Source of the DNA: Streptomyces apocyni
GTDB taxonomy: Bacteria; Actinomycetota; Actinomycetes; Streptomycetales; Streptomycetaceae
Assembly: GCF_009739465.1 (NCBI RefSeq)
Contig: NZ_WHOM01000061.1
Span: 158,716-222,715, forward strand
Length of the DNA: 64,000 nt
Reading direction: 5' to 3'
Each line of letters opens with the position of its first letter. Within the stretch, counting starts at the first letter, position 1. The notes below the pieces were generated by a model. It ran no database searches. It saw only the letters and a list, made by a program, of their open reading frames with translations, and was not told the origin of the DNA. A program made the translations under genes and the position numbers. This document shows positions 1-7,996 of this stretch, one piece after another.

Positions 1-1334
1 GCACCGGCCCAGTCGCGAAACTCCTGGCGGGTCCATTCGAAGCGGTGGTCGCTGTGCCGCGTGTGCCCGGCCGGGAGCGTCTCCCAGCGCACGTTGTACT
101 CCACGTTCGGCGTCGTCACCAGCACCGTACGCGGCCGGGCCGAGCCGAACACCGCGTACTCCAGAGCGGGCAGCCGCTCCAGGTCGACATGCTCGATGAC
201 CTCGCTCAGTACCGCCGCGTCGTATCCCTTGAGGCGCTTGTCGGTGTACGCCAGTGAGCCCTGGAAGAGCTGGACGCGGTCCGCCTGCCGCTCCCCCATC
301 CGCTCCAGCTTCAGCCGCCGCGCTGCGACGGTGAGCGCGCGCATCGACACGTCGACACCGACGATCTCGGTGAAACGGACGTCCTTGAGCAGCGCCTGCA
401 CCAATTGCCCCTGGCCGCAGCCCAGGTCGAGTACGCGGCTCGCGCCGGAGCCCTGGAGCGCGTCGAGGATCGCCTCGCGGCGGAGTACGGCGAGCGGCAC
501 CGGCTTGTCCTCGGTGTCGGCGTCCTCGTCCACCGCGTTGTCGATCGCCTCGATCTCGGTGTCATCGGCCTCGGCGAGCCGCACCAGTTCGAGCCGCTCC
601 CGCGCCTGCCGGGTCAGTGACCAGCGGTGCGCCAGATAGCGGCTGGTGATCAGCTGCCGCTCCGGGTGCTCCGCGAGCCAGCCGTCACCCGCCCGCAGCA
701 GCTTGTCGACCTCGTCGGGCGCGACCCAGTAGTGCTTGGCGTCGTCCAGCACCGGCAGCAGCACATACAGGTGCCGCAGCGCCTGGGCGAGCGTCAGCTC
801 CCCCTCCAGTACGAGCCGTACGTAGCGCGAGTCGCCCCAGGCCGGGAACTGCTCGTCCAGCGCGATCGCCTCCGCCGTGACCGTCCAGCCCAGCGGCGCG
901 AACAGCTTGCCGACCAGCTCGGCGCCTCCGCGCGCGGGGAGCACGGGCACCTCGATACGGAGTGGCAGCGGCCGCTCCACCAGCTCGGGGCGCGCGGCGC
1001 AGACGCCCCGCAGGGCGCTCTTGAACACCGTGCTGAGCGCGACCGCCAGCAGCGAGGACGCCGCGTACGGACGGTCGTTGACGTACTGCGCGAGCGCCGA
1101 GTCAGGCGCACCGCCCCGGCCCTTGCCGTTGCCGTTGCCGCGCCGGACCAGCGCCACGGGATCCACTTCCAGCAGCAGCGCGGCCGTGCAGCGCTCCGCG
1201 GACGCCTCGGGGTAGAGGACGTGCGCGGCGCCATGCGAGGTCGAGAACGCCTGTGATCTGTCGGGATGCTTGTGCAGCAGAAACCCGAGGTCGGTCGCGG
1301 GGCGCTCCGGCGTGCCGGTGGTGCTGATCGTCAT
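1..1334 (-). CDS. hen1: 3'-terminal RNA ribose 2'-O-methyltransferase Hen1 (C-terminus beyond window)
   Basis: Bacterial Hen1 methylates the 2'-OH of a repaired RNA 3' end and works with the Pnkp end-healing and ligase enzyme; that is family knowledge. The start MTISTTGTPERPATDLGFLL and the HKHPDRSQ stretch are typical of the N-terminal Hen1 domain. The C-terminal half has a SAM site (VLDLGCGQGQ), then SEVIEHVDLERL and HTRHSDHRFEWT, which carry the Glu/His metal ligands of Hen1. The reading frame is open from the ATG at 1334 to the window edge (444 codons plus two bases), so only the last few dozen residues should be missing. An in-frame GTG lies two codons upstream. The partner gene pnkp, if present, would be downstream on the minus strand, outside the window. 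Confidence 0.93.
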   Translation of the reverse strand, partial: MTISTTGTPERPATDLGFLLHKHPDRSQAFSTSHGAAHVLYPEASAERCTAALLLEVDPVALVRRGNGNGKGRGGAPDSALAQYVNDRPYAASSLLAVALSTVFKSALRGVCAARPELVERPLPLRIEVPVLPARGGAELVGKLFAPLGWTVTAEAIALDEQFPAWGDSRYVRLVLEGELTLAQALRHLYVLLPVLDDAKHYWVAPDEVDKLLRAGDGWLAEHPERQLITSRYLAHRWSLTRQARERLELVRLAEADDTEIEAIDNAVDEDADTEDKPVPLAVLRREAILDALQGSGASRVLDLGCGQGQLVQALLKDVRFTEIVGVDVSMRALTVAARRLKLERMGERQADRVQLFQGSLAYTDKRLKGYDAAVLSEVIEHVDLERLPALEYAVFGSARPRTVLVTTPNVEYNVRWETLPAGHTRHSDHRFEWTRQEFRDWAG

Positions 1335-1403
1335 GAACACACGTCCGAGTATGTCCCGGTCACCGCGGCCCTGACCATCGACTTTCCTCGGCGGTCACCG
1401 CTG

Positions 1404-1685
1404 TTACAGCAACAGAAAGCCGAGCAGCTGCGGGGCGATCCGGGGAACGACCGCCGCGACCAGACCCATCCCCAGGCCCGCGACATGCAGATGGCGGCGC
1501 GGCGAGACATCGCCGTCCTGGGCCTCCTTGATGAGGCCGACCAGAGCGCAGGCCATGGCGACCAGGCCCACGAGGGTGGCGTCGAACCAGTTGACCCCCA
1601 GCGTCAGCACCGCGGCCAGCCCTATGATCGGGCTGGCCACGGCATGGACCCAGGCGGTGGTCCCGCCCGCTTGCGCCTGTCTCAT
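1404..1685 (-). CDS. small hypothetical membrane protein
   Basis: This encodes 93 residues from an ATG preceded by a G-rich Shine-Dalgarno-like run. Three hydrophobic stretches are visible: one near residues 15-32 (VASPIIGLAAVLTLGV), one near 38-52 (LVGLVAMACALVGLI) and one at the C-terminus (AGLGMGLVAAVV to LLGFLLL). It therefore looks like a small polytopic membrane protein with a basic loop (SPRRHLH) in the middle. No catalytic motif is visible and I do not recognise the family. It lies alone between hen1 and the luciferase-like gene, all on the minus strand. Confidence 0.7.
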   Translation of the reverse strand: MRQAQAGGTTAWVHAVASPIIGLAAVLTLGVNWFDATLVGLVAMACALVGLIKEAQDGDVSPRRHLHVAGLGMGLVAAVVPRIAPQLLGFLLL

Positions 1686-1765
1686 CTCGGCCCCCCTGGC
1701 CTTCGTGTCCGGCCCGACACTTTAAGCGATGGCCGTTTCGCCCCCCGGCCGCGGACTGCGTCGGA

Positions 1766-2689
1766 CTACGGCAGCTGCGACTGCACCTGTGCCGAGATCA
1801 ATTCCAGGTGGTCGAGGTCGTCCAGGTCAAGGATCTGGAGATAGACCCGCTGGGTGCCGACCTCCGCATACCTGCCGATCTTGTCGACCACCTCGTCGGG
1901 GGACCCGGCCAGGCCGTTGGCCTTGAGTTCCGCCACATCGCGCCCGATCACGGCCGCCCGGCGGGCCACCTCGGCGTCGTCCTTGCCCACACAGGCGACC
2001 AGGGCGTTGGAGTACACCAGGTCGCCGCCGCCGCGCCCGGCCTGCTGTGCGGCGGCGCGGACCCGGCCGAACTGTCGCTCGGTGTCCGCGATGGAAGCGA
2101 AGGGGATGTTGAACTCGTCGGCGTACCGCGCGGCCAGCCGTGGGGTACGGGTCGCCCCGTGGCCTCCGATCAGCATCGGGACCTTGGGCTGGGTGGGCTT
2201 GGGCAGCGCGGGCGAGTCGGTCAGCTGGTAGTGGGTGCCGTCGAAACTGAAGGTGCTGCCGGTCTCCGTGGCCCAGAGGCCGGTGACGATGGCCAGTTGC
2301 TCCTCAAGCCGGGCGAACTTCTCCTTGGGGAAGGGAATGCCGTACGCCCGGTGCTCCTCCTCGAACCAGCCCGATCCCAGGCCGAGTTCGACCCGCCCAC
2401 CCGACATCTGGTCGACCTGCGCGACCTGGATGGCGAGCACACCCGGTAGCCGGAAGGTGCCCGCGGTCATCAGCGTGCCGAGGCGGATGCGCCGTGTCTC
2501 ACGGGCGAGCCCCGCGAGGGTGATCCACGCGTCGGTGGGTCCCGGCAGGCCGTCGCTTGAGCCCATGCTCAGGTAGTGGTCGGAGCGGAAGAAGGCGTCA
2601 AAGCCCAGGTCTTCCGTGGCCTTGGCAACGGTCAGCAGCGTGTCATAGGTCGCCCCTTGTTGGGGCTCGGTGAAGATGCGAAGATCCAT
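1766..2689 (-). CDS. LLM-class F420-dependent oxidoreductase
   Basis: This is a 307-residue member of the bacterial luciferase-like (LLM) family, typical of actinobacterial F420-dependent oxidoreductases; the substrate cannot be read from sequence. The start MDLRIFTEPQQGATY leads a TIM-barrel-type protein. It contains the family features DAFFRSDHYL, RLGTLMTAGTFRLPG and VELGLGSGWFEEEH, which line the cofactor site. The frame extends further upstream, but the ATG at 2689 is chosen because an AGGA sits 7 bases before it and the upstream 18 residues do not resemble the family. It is monocistronic, with the oppositely oriented membrane protein gene starting about 250 bases away. Confidence 0.9.
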   Translation of the reverse strand: MDLRIFTEPQQGATYDTLLTVAKATEDLGFDAFFRSDHYLSMGSSDGLPGPTDAWITLAGLARETRRIRLGTLMTAGTFRLPGVLAIQVAQVDQMSGGRVELGLGSGWFEEEHRAYGIPFPKEKFARLEEQLAIVTGLWATETGSTFSFDGTHYQLTDSPALPKPTQPKVPMLIGGHGATRTPRLAARYADEFNIPFASIADTERQFGRVRAAAQQAGRGGGDLVYSNALVACVGKDDAEVARRAAVIGRDVAELKANGLAGSPDEVVDKIGRYAEVGTQRVYLQILDLDDLDHLELISAQVQSQLP

Positions 2690-2941
2690 GCCTCCATCCT
2701 GCCCGGTCGTCGGCTCACCCCAGGCGTCACTCGTGCGGGGCACGCCGTCCCGCGGGGCTCATGTAGCAGCTCGGTCACGGCTGACGGGATCGCCTTGCGT
2801 GACCGGGGCGGTAAACGGTTGGCTTTGCGCCATGCGAGGCTTCTCGCACATACATCCACGCGCACAGACGCTCGACGGGGCCTGATTCGTCGGAGAGACA
2901 CACCTCTCAGCGGGCGACCGTCGGAACGGGGGAACGTACTG

Positions 2942-3856
2942 ATGACACAGCCGCCACAGGACGGATACGGCTATCCGCAGCAGCCGCCGCAGGGCGGGCC
3001 GCCTCAGCAGCCTCCCTACGGCCAGCCCCCGCAGCAGCCCGGCTACGGCCAGCCGCCGCAGGGCATGCCCCCGCAGGGGATGCCGCCGCAGCCCGGTCCC
3101 TACGGCCAGCAGCCCCCCGGCCCGCCCGGCGCTCCGTCGCCGTACGGCGGGATGCCGCAGCAGCCTGGTGGCATGCCCCCGCAGCCCGGCGGCTTCCCGG
3201 GTCCTCCGGCCGGAGGACCCGGCTCCTCGAACGGCAAGACGGCCGGGATCATCATCGCCGCCGTCGCCGCGATCGCCGTGCTCGGCGGCGGCATCTACTT
3301 CCTTACCCAAGGCGACGACGACAAGGACAAGAAGGACCCGCCGTCGCTGGCCGAACCCAGCGGCATGCCCTCCATCAAGACCCTGGACCCGGACAAGATC
3401 CCGGGTGCGGGCGGCCTGGACAAGGACTCGGGGGACGACTCCGACAAGGACGCCGACGCACCCGCCGACGGACCGGGCAGCGACTCGGGCGGCTCCGGCG
3501 GCAGCAGCGGTTCCGACGGCGGCGCCGCGGGCGGCGACGAGGGCCTGAAGGGGACTTGGCGGAACACGAGCAACGAGAACCGCGCGTCGCTGATCATCGG
3601 AAGCGAGATGTCGTACGGCGACAACGCGGGTAAGCGCCTCGTGTCGTATCTCGCCTTCCGCGGCCAGGGCGACGGCAACTGCCGCGGCCGGGGCGAGGAA
3701 ACCGACGGCGGCAAGTCGATCAAGATTGCTTTCGTGTGCAAGAAGACCGGGGAAACCGAGGAGAAGAACGTCGCGGTGACCGGTACCGAGAAGAACGACG
3801 CGATCGAGCTGAAGTGGCCGGACGGCCGGACCGAGACACTCGACCGGGCCAGCTAG
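2942..3856 (+). CDS. proline/glutamine-rich single-pass membrane protein with C-terminal extracytoplasmic domain
   Basis: This 304-residue protein has three parts. Residues 1 to about 90 are repeats of the type YGQPPQQPGYGQ and are presumably cytoplasmic. Residues about 98-118 are one membrane helix (AGIIIAAVAAIAVLGGGIYF). It is followed by an acidic Ser/Gly/Asp linker and a C-terminal domain beginning near GLKGTWRNTSNENRA, which resembles small beta-rich lipocalin-like domains beginning with G-x-W. Two cysteines in that domain (GNCRGR and FVCKK) could form a disulfide outside the cell. The architecture is common in Streptomyces, but no function is assigned. A strong hairpin follows the stop codon. 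Confidence 0.85.
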   Translation: MTQPPQDGYGYPQQPPQGGPPQQPPYGQPPQQPGYGQPPQGMPPQGMPPQPGPYGQQPPGPPGAPSPYGGMPQQPGGMPPQPGGFPGPPAGGPGSSNGKTAGIIIAAVAAIAVLGGGIYFLTQGDDDKDKKDPPSLAEPSGMPSIKTLDPDKIPGAGGLDKDSGDDSDKDADAPADGPGSDSGGSGGSSGSDGGAAGGDEGLKGTWRNTSNENRASLIIGSEMSYGDNAGKRLVSYLAFRGQGDGNCRGRGEETDGGKSIKIAFVCKKTGETEEKNVAVTGTEKNDAIELKWPDGRTETLDRAS

Positions 3857-3920
3857 CCCCAGCGCCCCCACCAGGCCGCTCAGCATCCGCCCCGCCCGCG
3901 CCTTCCTTCGCGAGCCTTCG

Positions 3921-3958
3921 CGAGTGGGCTCAGGACCGCCGCTCCCTGAGCCCACTCG
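3921..3958 (+). terminator. perfect 14-bp hairpin, likely terminator
   Basis: Arms at 3921-3934 and 3945-3958 (core GAGTGGGCTCAGG) are perfectly complementary with a 10-base loop. It lies 64 bases past the stop of the proline-rich membrane protein. There is no U-tract, as is usual for GC-rich actinomycete terminators. Confidence 0.75.
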
Positions 3959-4144
3959 GGCGAGTGAAATCCGTCAACACCGCAGCCGGTGTGCCCCTGG
4001 GCCAGTGACCGCCCCGAGTGATGATCGTTGGCTCGGACGGAGCCGGACCGCCCGGCCCCCGCGCCGGCGGCCCTTGCCCCGCGTCGCTCGCACCACCGCT
4101 CTCCGTAGGCGCAAGCCGGGAGAGCCAGGGCCGAGGAGGCCGTC

Positions 4145-4333
4145 ATGTCCCAGGAAGCCGCGCCAGAGCGAGCTGTACCGTCCGCACCAGACCAGGGCGG
4201 CGCCCAGCCCAAGGGCCTGCTGCAGCAGATGGAAGAGCTGATGGCGGCACTCAACGCCGATCTGACGCAGTTGGACGCCGACCTACAGTCCTCCGGCACC
4301 CGTCCTCCGACTGGCCAGGACACTCCCTCCTAG
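4145..4333 (+). CDS. small hypothetical acidic protein, 62 aa
   Basis: The start ATG has a good ribosome-binding site (GAGGAGG, about 5 bases upstream). The product is 62 residues, with an amphipathic, probably coiled-coil core around QQMEELMAALNADLTQLDADL flanked by Pro/Ser/Gln-rich ends. No family is recognised. The 3' end of the gene is part of a 27-base tandem repeat that has duplicated the stop-codon region. Confidence 0.5.
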   Translation: MSQEAAPERAVPSAPDQGGAQPKGLLQQMEELMAALNADLTQLDADLQSSGTRPPTGQDTPS

Positions 4334-4398
4334 CGCTTGGGCCGGGACACTCCCTCCTAACGCCTGGGCGAGGACACCCCTCCTGACCGATGGGCAAC
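4319..4398. repeat. 27-bp tandem repeat, three copies, spanning a stop codon
   Basis: Units at 4319-4345, 4346-4372 and 4373-4398 (the last one base shorter) all start GACAC and contain CCTCCT. The corresponding positions read TAG in unit 1, TAA in unit 2 and TGA in unit 3. Unit 1 contains the natural stop of the small acidic protein. Confidence 0.8.
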
Positions 4399-4447
4399 GA
4401 CGATGCGCCCGCACAACCCCGCCTCGCCCAACTGCCCCGGCTCACCC

Positions 4448-4930
4448 TCAAGGAGGCCCCGCCGTGGGGTCCGGGGCGGACAGGCCCCGCTCGCGGGCCG
4501 CGAGGCGGCGGAGCATCTCCACGACCCGGTCCCGTGACTCATCGGCGGCATCGATGGCTTCGACGCACGCCCAGTAGCGCGGCTCCTGGTCCGCCGAGCA
4601 CGCCACCCCGACCAGTGCGATCCCCACCTCTCCCAGCAGCCCACCCAAGCCGACCAGGGCTCCTCGCGCATCGCCCACCCCCGACAGCCGGGCCGCGCGT
4701 ATCCCGCCGTTCCCGAGCGGCGGGGGGCCGAGGGCCCCACAGCCCCGACCGCTGACCTCGGTGAGCCCCAACGCCTCGCCCCGTAACTCCGGCGGCCCGC
4801 CCACCGCCAGCCGACTGCCTATCGCCTGCGCCAAGGCCTGGGCCTGCCACGCCTCCGCCATGATGTCCGCCGCATCCTGACTCCGCGCCAAGGCGCCCCT
4901 GCTCGCCCTGATGAGCCACATCGCGTCCAT
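4448..4930 (-). CDS. DUF6099-type hypothetical protein
   Basis: This 160-residue protein starts MDAMWLIRASRGALA and continues DIMAEAWQAQALAQAIGSRL. I recognise it as a Streptomyces protein of the DUF6099 type; no biochemical role is known to me. It is predicted to be helical, with a Gly/Ala-rich middle (GGLLGEVGIALVGVACS) and a charged C-terminal helix (RDRVVEMLRRLAARE). The start ATG follows a G-rich Shine-Dalgarno run. Two DnaA-box-like sequences lie about 115-140 bases upstream of the start, in the gap that separates this gene from the MazG-like gene. Confidence 0.75.
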   Translation of the reverse strand: MDAMWLIRASRGALARSQDAADIMAEAWQAQALAQAIGSRLAVGGPPELRGEALGLTEVSGRGCGALGPPPLGNGGIRAARLSGVGDARGALVGLGGLLGEVGIALVGVACSADQEPRYWACVEAIDAADESRDRVVEMLRRLAARERGLSAPDPTAGPP

Positions 4931-5045
4931 GCGCCGCCCCCTCTGCTCTCGTTCCGGACTGCCAACCGCTCCGTTCGAACCCTCATAGGTTCCACTACCC
5001 AGAGTGAACGCAACCAGCCCGAAAGACCAGAGGAATTCGGGAATC

Positions 5046-5072
5046 TGTGGACAGATACTCGACTGTGGATAA
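5046..5072. promoter_or_regulatory. pair of DnaA-box-like sequences
   Basis: TGTGGACAG at 5046-5054 differs by one base from the complement of the Streptomyces DnaA box TTGTCCACA. TGTGGATAA at 5064-5072 is the exact complement of the classical box TTATCCACA. They have the same orientation, 18 bases start to start, in the 147-bp gap between two minus-strand genes. Confidence 0.5.
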
Positions 5073-5077
5073 ATCCA

Positions 5078-5440
5078 TCACTCCGGAGAGTGACGATGAG
5101 GGATCACCGGCAGGGGCGAACCCACCGGAAAACGCCGCTCGTTCCGGTCGATTTTCGCGGCCAGCGCGGTGAGCGGATCGATGCCCAGCACCTGGCACAG
5201 CTGCAGCAGATAGGCGAACACGTCGGCCACCTCGTCCCGCACGCGGTGCGCGGACTCCGGATCGTCCATCACGCGCGCCGACTCCTCCGGGGTCAACCAC
5301 TGGAAGATCTCGACCAGTTCGGCAGCCTCCACGCTCAGCGCCGAGGTCAGGTTCTTGGGCGTGTGGTACGGCCCCCAGTCCCGTACCGCCGCGAACTCGG
5401 CCAGCCTGCGCTGCAGCTTCTCTACATCCAGTTCGGTCAC
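5078..5440 (-). CDS. MazG-like nucleotide pyrophosphohydrolase
   Basis: This is a 120-residue all-alpha NTP pyrophosphatase-like protein of the short MazG / dCTPase type. These enzymes hydrolyse (d)NTPs to monophosphates for pool sanitation; the substrate here is unknown. The metal-binding pattern is visible as SVEAAELVEIFQW (E-x-x-E helix) followed by RVRDEVADVFAYLLQL (E-x-x-D helix). The GTG start at 5440 overlaps the last bases of the upstream AAA ATPase gene (GTGA overlap), so the two genes are probably translationally coupled. Confidence 0.9.
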   Translation of the reverse strand: MTELDVEKLQRRLAEFAAVRDWGPYHTPKNLTSALSVEAAELVEIFQWLTPEESARVMDDPESAHRVRDEVADVFAYLLQLCQVLGIDPLTALAAKIDRNERRFPVGSPLPVIPHRHSPE

Positions 5441-6741
5441 GGCCTCAGGTGTACCACCGTCACGCCGTCCGTACCCTCGGTACCCCCCGCACCGTCCGCA
5501 CCCCCTGCACCCCCCGCACCCCCCGCACCCGATACGCCGTCAGCGCCCGCCACCCAGGACGCGTCGCTCACCGTCCCCACCAGCCTGATGTGCCCCCTGT
5601 CAGTCATCCGCACCGCGAGCGCCAGTAACTCCCGCGCCTGCCGGGGGTCCATGCCCCGGACCAAGCCGTCAGCGAGGACGGTGAGCGGCTGCTCCGCCGA
5701 CGGCAGTTCCGCGTACGGGTCGACCGCCAGCACCCCCGACCCCGTCAGCAGGACCAGGGCGAGCGCCAGATACCGCAGTTCGCCGTCGCCGATGCGCGCC
5801 ACCGGAGTGGCCCGCCCACCGCCGCGCCCGAGCACGGCCCGTACCGTCCCGTCCGCCAGCACATCGGCCAGTACGTCGGAGACCGGTCCGGCGCATCCGG
5901 CCCGCACCGCCGCCACCAGCGCCGTATGCCGCATCCCGCACACGGCCCTGGTACGCCGGAGCACCTCGGCGACGTTGTCGCAGCCACCCCGCAGCCGCCC
6001 GTCCCCGACCGGCACCGGCTCCCGCATCCTGGCAGGCTGCGGGTCACAGGCGAAGACCGACCGCAGCGCGACCACGACGTACTCGGCGGCGGCCAGCACC
6101 TGCCGCTGTCCCGGGGTCTTGCCCGCGACCCGCAGCGGCAGCAGCGCGGTGCCCAGGCGGTCGTCAGGCAACGGCGCCCGAGTCACCGGTGTCGTGCCCG
6201 CCGTGTGCCAGGCCGCCTGGACCGTACGCCGCGAAGGGTCGCGCAGCGCCGACTCCAGCAGCACCACGGAGCCCAACGTCAACCGCTCCCCCACCACCCG
6301 GAGTTCGGGCTCCGCCTGCACCGCGACATCAAGCCGCGCCGGCCCCACGGGCGTGGCAACCGTGCAGCCGATCCGGAACCCTCGCCGCCGCTGCGGGTCC
6401 GGCCGGGCCCGCTCCGGCACACACCCCGCCGGGTCGCGGAAGACCTCGCCGAGCGTCGCACCAGAGGCGAGCCGCGCCAGCGCCTCGTACGCCTCGAGCG
6501 CGCTGGACTTGCCACTGCCGCTGGGCCCCGCGAGGAGCGTGAGCGGACCGAGGGCGAGCCGCACGCCCCGGTGCGACTTGAAGGCGGAGAGCCGCAGTTC
6601 ACTGACCACGGCCCCGCCGCCCACCACCCCGACGCCCGCGACCTCACCGCCCACCACCCCGACGCCCGCGGACCCACCGCCCACCACCCCGACGCTCCCC
6701 GTGCCCGCCACACCCACCGCACCGCTCCACGTCACTGTCAC
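5437..6741 (-). CDS. AAA-family ATP-binding protein (RecF/ABC-like head domain)
   Basis: The core has SELRLSAFKSHRGVRLALGP followed by the Walker A site GPSGSGKSS, which is the standard opening of AAA_21/RecF-type ATPases. A signature-like region (GDGELRYLALALVLL) and a Walker B-like ending (GVLAVDPYAELP) lie in the C-terminal half. The longest frame (434 aa, GTG at 6741) begins with a Gly/Val-rich tail encoded by three 30-bp tandem repeats. A shorter start at GTG 6609 would give the canonical N-terminus of the family and about 390 residues, so the true start is uncertain. It overlaps the MazG-like gene downstream. A DNA- or nucleotide-linked role is inferred only from the family. Confidence 0.82.
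   Translation of the reverse strand: MTVTWSGAVGVAGTGSVGVVGGGSAGVGVVGGEVAGVGVVGGGAVVSELRLSAFKSHRGVRLALGPLTLLAGPSGSGKSSALEAYEALARLASGATLGEVFRDPAGCVPERARPDPQRRRGFRIGCTVATPVGPARLDVAVQAEPELRVVGERLTLGSVVLLESALRDPSRRTVQAAWHTAGTTPVTRAPLPDDRLGTALLPLRVAGKTPGQRQVLAAAEYVVVALRSVFACDPQPARMREPVPVGDGRLRGGCDNVAEVLRRTRAVCGMRHTALVAAVRAGCAGPVSDVLADVLADGTVRAVLGRGGGRATPVARIGDGELRYLALALVLLTGSGVLAVDPYAELPSAEQPLTVLADGLVRGMDPRQARELLALAVRMTDRGHIRLVGTVSDASWVAGADGVSGAGGAGGAGGADGAGGTEGTDGVTVVHLRP
6617..6706. repeat. 30-bp tandem repeat, three copies
   Basis: Units are 6617-6646, 6647-6676 and 6677-6706, each beginning CCGCCCACCACCCCGACG on the plus strand. The period is a multiple of three. On the minus strand each copy adds ten Gly/Val-rich residues (VGVVGG core) to the extreme N-terminus of the AAA ATPase frame. 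Confidence 0.85.
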
Positions 6742-6820
6742 GTACAGGACGCTAGGCAGCCCGCCAGCAGCAGAACCGTTACTTCGAACCGACCTTCCTA
6801 CGATCGGGGGAACGCGGCGG

Positions 6821-7210
6821 CTACTCGGCAGCCCTCGTCATCCCCTCCACCAACTCCTGCACCTCGGTACCCGAAGGCGCCAGCAGGAAGACATTCCGCT
6901 CGACCCGGTGCATCCCGCAGCCGAGCCCGAAGACCACACCGCTGCTGAAGTCCAGCACCCGCTTGGCCACATCGCTCTCCGCGCCCGACAGATCGAGCAG
7001 TACGGGAACCCGCGCCATGACCGTCTGGGCGACCTCACGCGCGTCCGCGAACACATTCACCCGCAGCACCACGAACCGCCGCTTGGCCTGCGTCTGCGCT
7101 TCGGGCATCGCCCGGTGCCCCGGCCAGGACGGCCATGCGCTACGGCTGCGCAGCGGTACGACCTGGGCGAGCCCTTCCCACTGTGCGTCGGTGACGTCGT
7201 GGCTGTTCAC
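6821..7210 (-). CDS. SepF-like cell-division protein
   Basis: This 129-residue protein has the C-terminal SepF fold: FVVLRVNVFADAREVAQTV, VPVLLDLSGAESDVAKRVLD and FSSGVVFGLGCGMHRVERNV, then FLLAPSGTEV. SepF proteins bind FtsZ and bend membrane. This copy lacks the usual N-terminal membrane-targeting helix and long linker. Streptomyces carry a true SepF plus two SepF-like proteins (SflA, SflB), and this gene best fits the Sfl group by length. Which one cannot be decided from the window. It is separated from the AAA ATPase gene by about 80 bases on the same strand. Confidence 0.83.
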   Translation of the reverse strand: MNSHDVTDAQWEGLAQVVPLRSRSAWPSWPGHRAMPEAQTQAKRRFVVLRVNVFADAREVAQTVMARVPVLLDLSGAESDVAKRVLDFSSGVVFGLGCGMHRVERNVFLLAPSGTEVQELVEGMTRAAE

Positions 7211-7325
7211 TGCCCCACCCCGTCCGGGCTCGTAACTGTTGGACTGACCCGGTAATTCTTACGCGACTCACCCGATCGGCCCAACACCGACACGAGCCGC
7301 GCCCCCACAGCCCATGTCCCAGGCT

Positions 7326-7868
7326 CTAGGACTTACGTCGAAGGCGCGCCGAGAGATGGTGCTGCAACGGCTGGCCCACTGCCGCGAGGTCGTGGACGAA
7401 CGTCAGCGTGTCGGCGTCAGCCAGGCGGTAGCGGCGGCGCGTGGCGCTGACGTCCTTGGCGGTGGGGGTGCGGGCGACGTCCTGGGTGGAGAGGTCGACC
7501 GTGTCCCCGGCCGCCTGACCGGTCGCGATCTCCGCGATGCCGGTGGGCTGAGTGATCAGTGCCTCCACCCGGCCATCGGGCTGGAGCCGCCACCAGCCGC
7601 TCTCACGGGCCGAGGGCCGCAACGGAGCGCCGTCCGCGTCGAGGAGCCAGGCACGGGCCTCGTAGCGCAGGAAGGGGCGGCCGTCATGGCTGAAGGTGAC
7701 CTCCTGCCCGTACGCGAAGTCCCCGGCGAGCGTCGGGTAGCCGCCCTCGCCCCGGCCGGTCCAGGTACCCAGAAAGCCGAGCACGGGTGCGAGCAGCGCA
7801 TGCGGCACGGGCGCCTCGTCGGACCGGAGGCCTTCGGGGTACGGGTACTCCGCTGCGGGGTCGAGCAC
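7326..7868 (-). CDS. nitrobindin-family haem protein (FABP-like, peroxynitrite isomerase)
   Basis: This encodes 180 residues with the diagnostic nitrobindin signature LGFLGTWTGRGEGGYPT near residues 30-46 and a C-terminal His in LTFVHDLAAVGQPLQHHL, the proximal haem ligand region. The family forms a 10-strand beta barrel with b-type haem; members react with NO and isomerise peroxynitrite to nitrate. The start is GTG at 7868, with AGGAG about 9 bases upstream. It stands alone between the SepF-like gene and the FAD-enzyme operon, same strand. Confidence 0.92.
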   Translation of the reverse strand: MLDPAAEYPYPEGLRSDEAPVPHALLAPVLGFLGTWTGRGEGGYPTLAGDFAYGQEVTFSHDGRPFLRYEARAWLLDADGAPLRPSARESGWWRLQPDGRVEALITQPTGIAEIATGQAAGDTVDLSTQDVARTPTAKDVSATRRRYRLADADTLTFVHDLAAVGQPLQHHLSARLRRKS

Positions 7869-7996
7869 GGTGTGGGCTCCTGAGGTCGAGGTCGCTTGCC
7901 GGGTGACAGCTTAGGGCGCACCGCTGAGCGTCATCTCAGCGTCAAGATATCGCCGTAGCGCCCACACCGCACCTAACGCGCGATCAAAACCACAGG

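Noticed and set aside
2576..2941. N-terminal extension of the proline-rich membrane protein
   Set aside because: The upstream part overlaps the start of the luciferase-like gene and lacks similarity; ATG 2942 gives the usual Streptomyces N-terminus.
5090..7255. Very long plus-strand open frame opposite the MazG-like, AAA ATPase and SepF-like genes
   Set aside because: It is Pro/Ser/Thr/Arg-rich translation typical of the reverse strand of GC-rich genes; the minus-strand genes have clear families.
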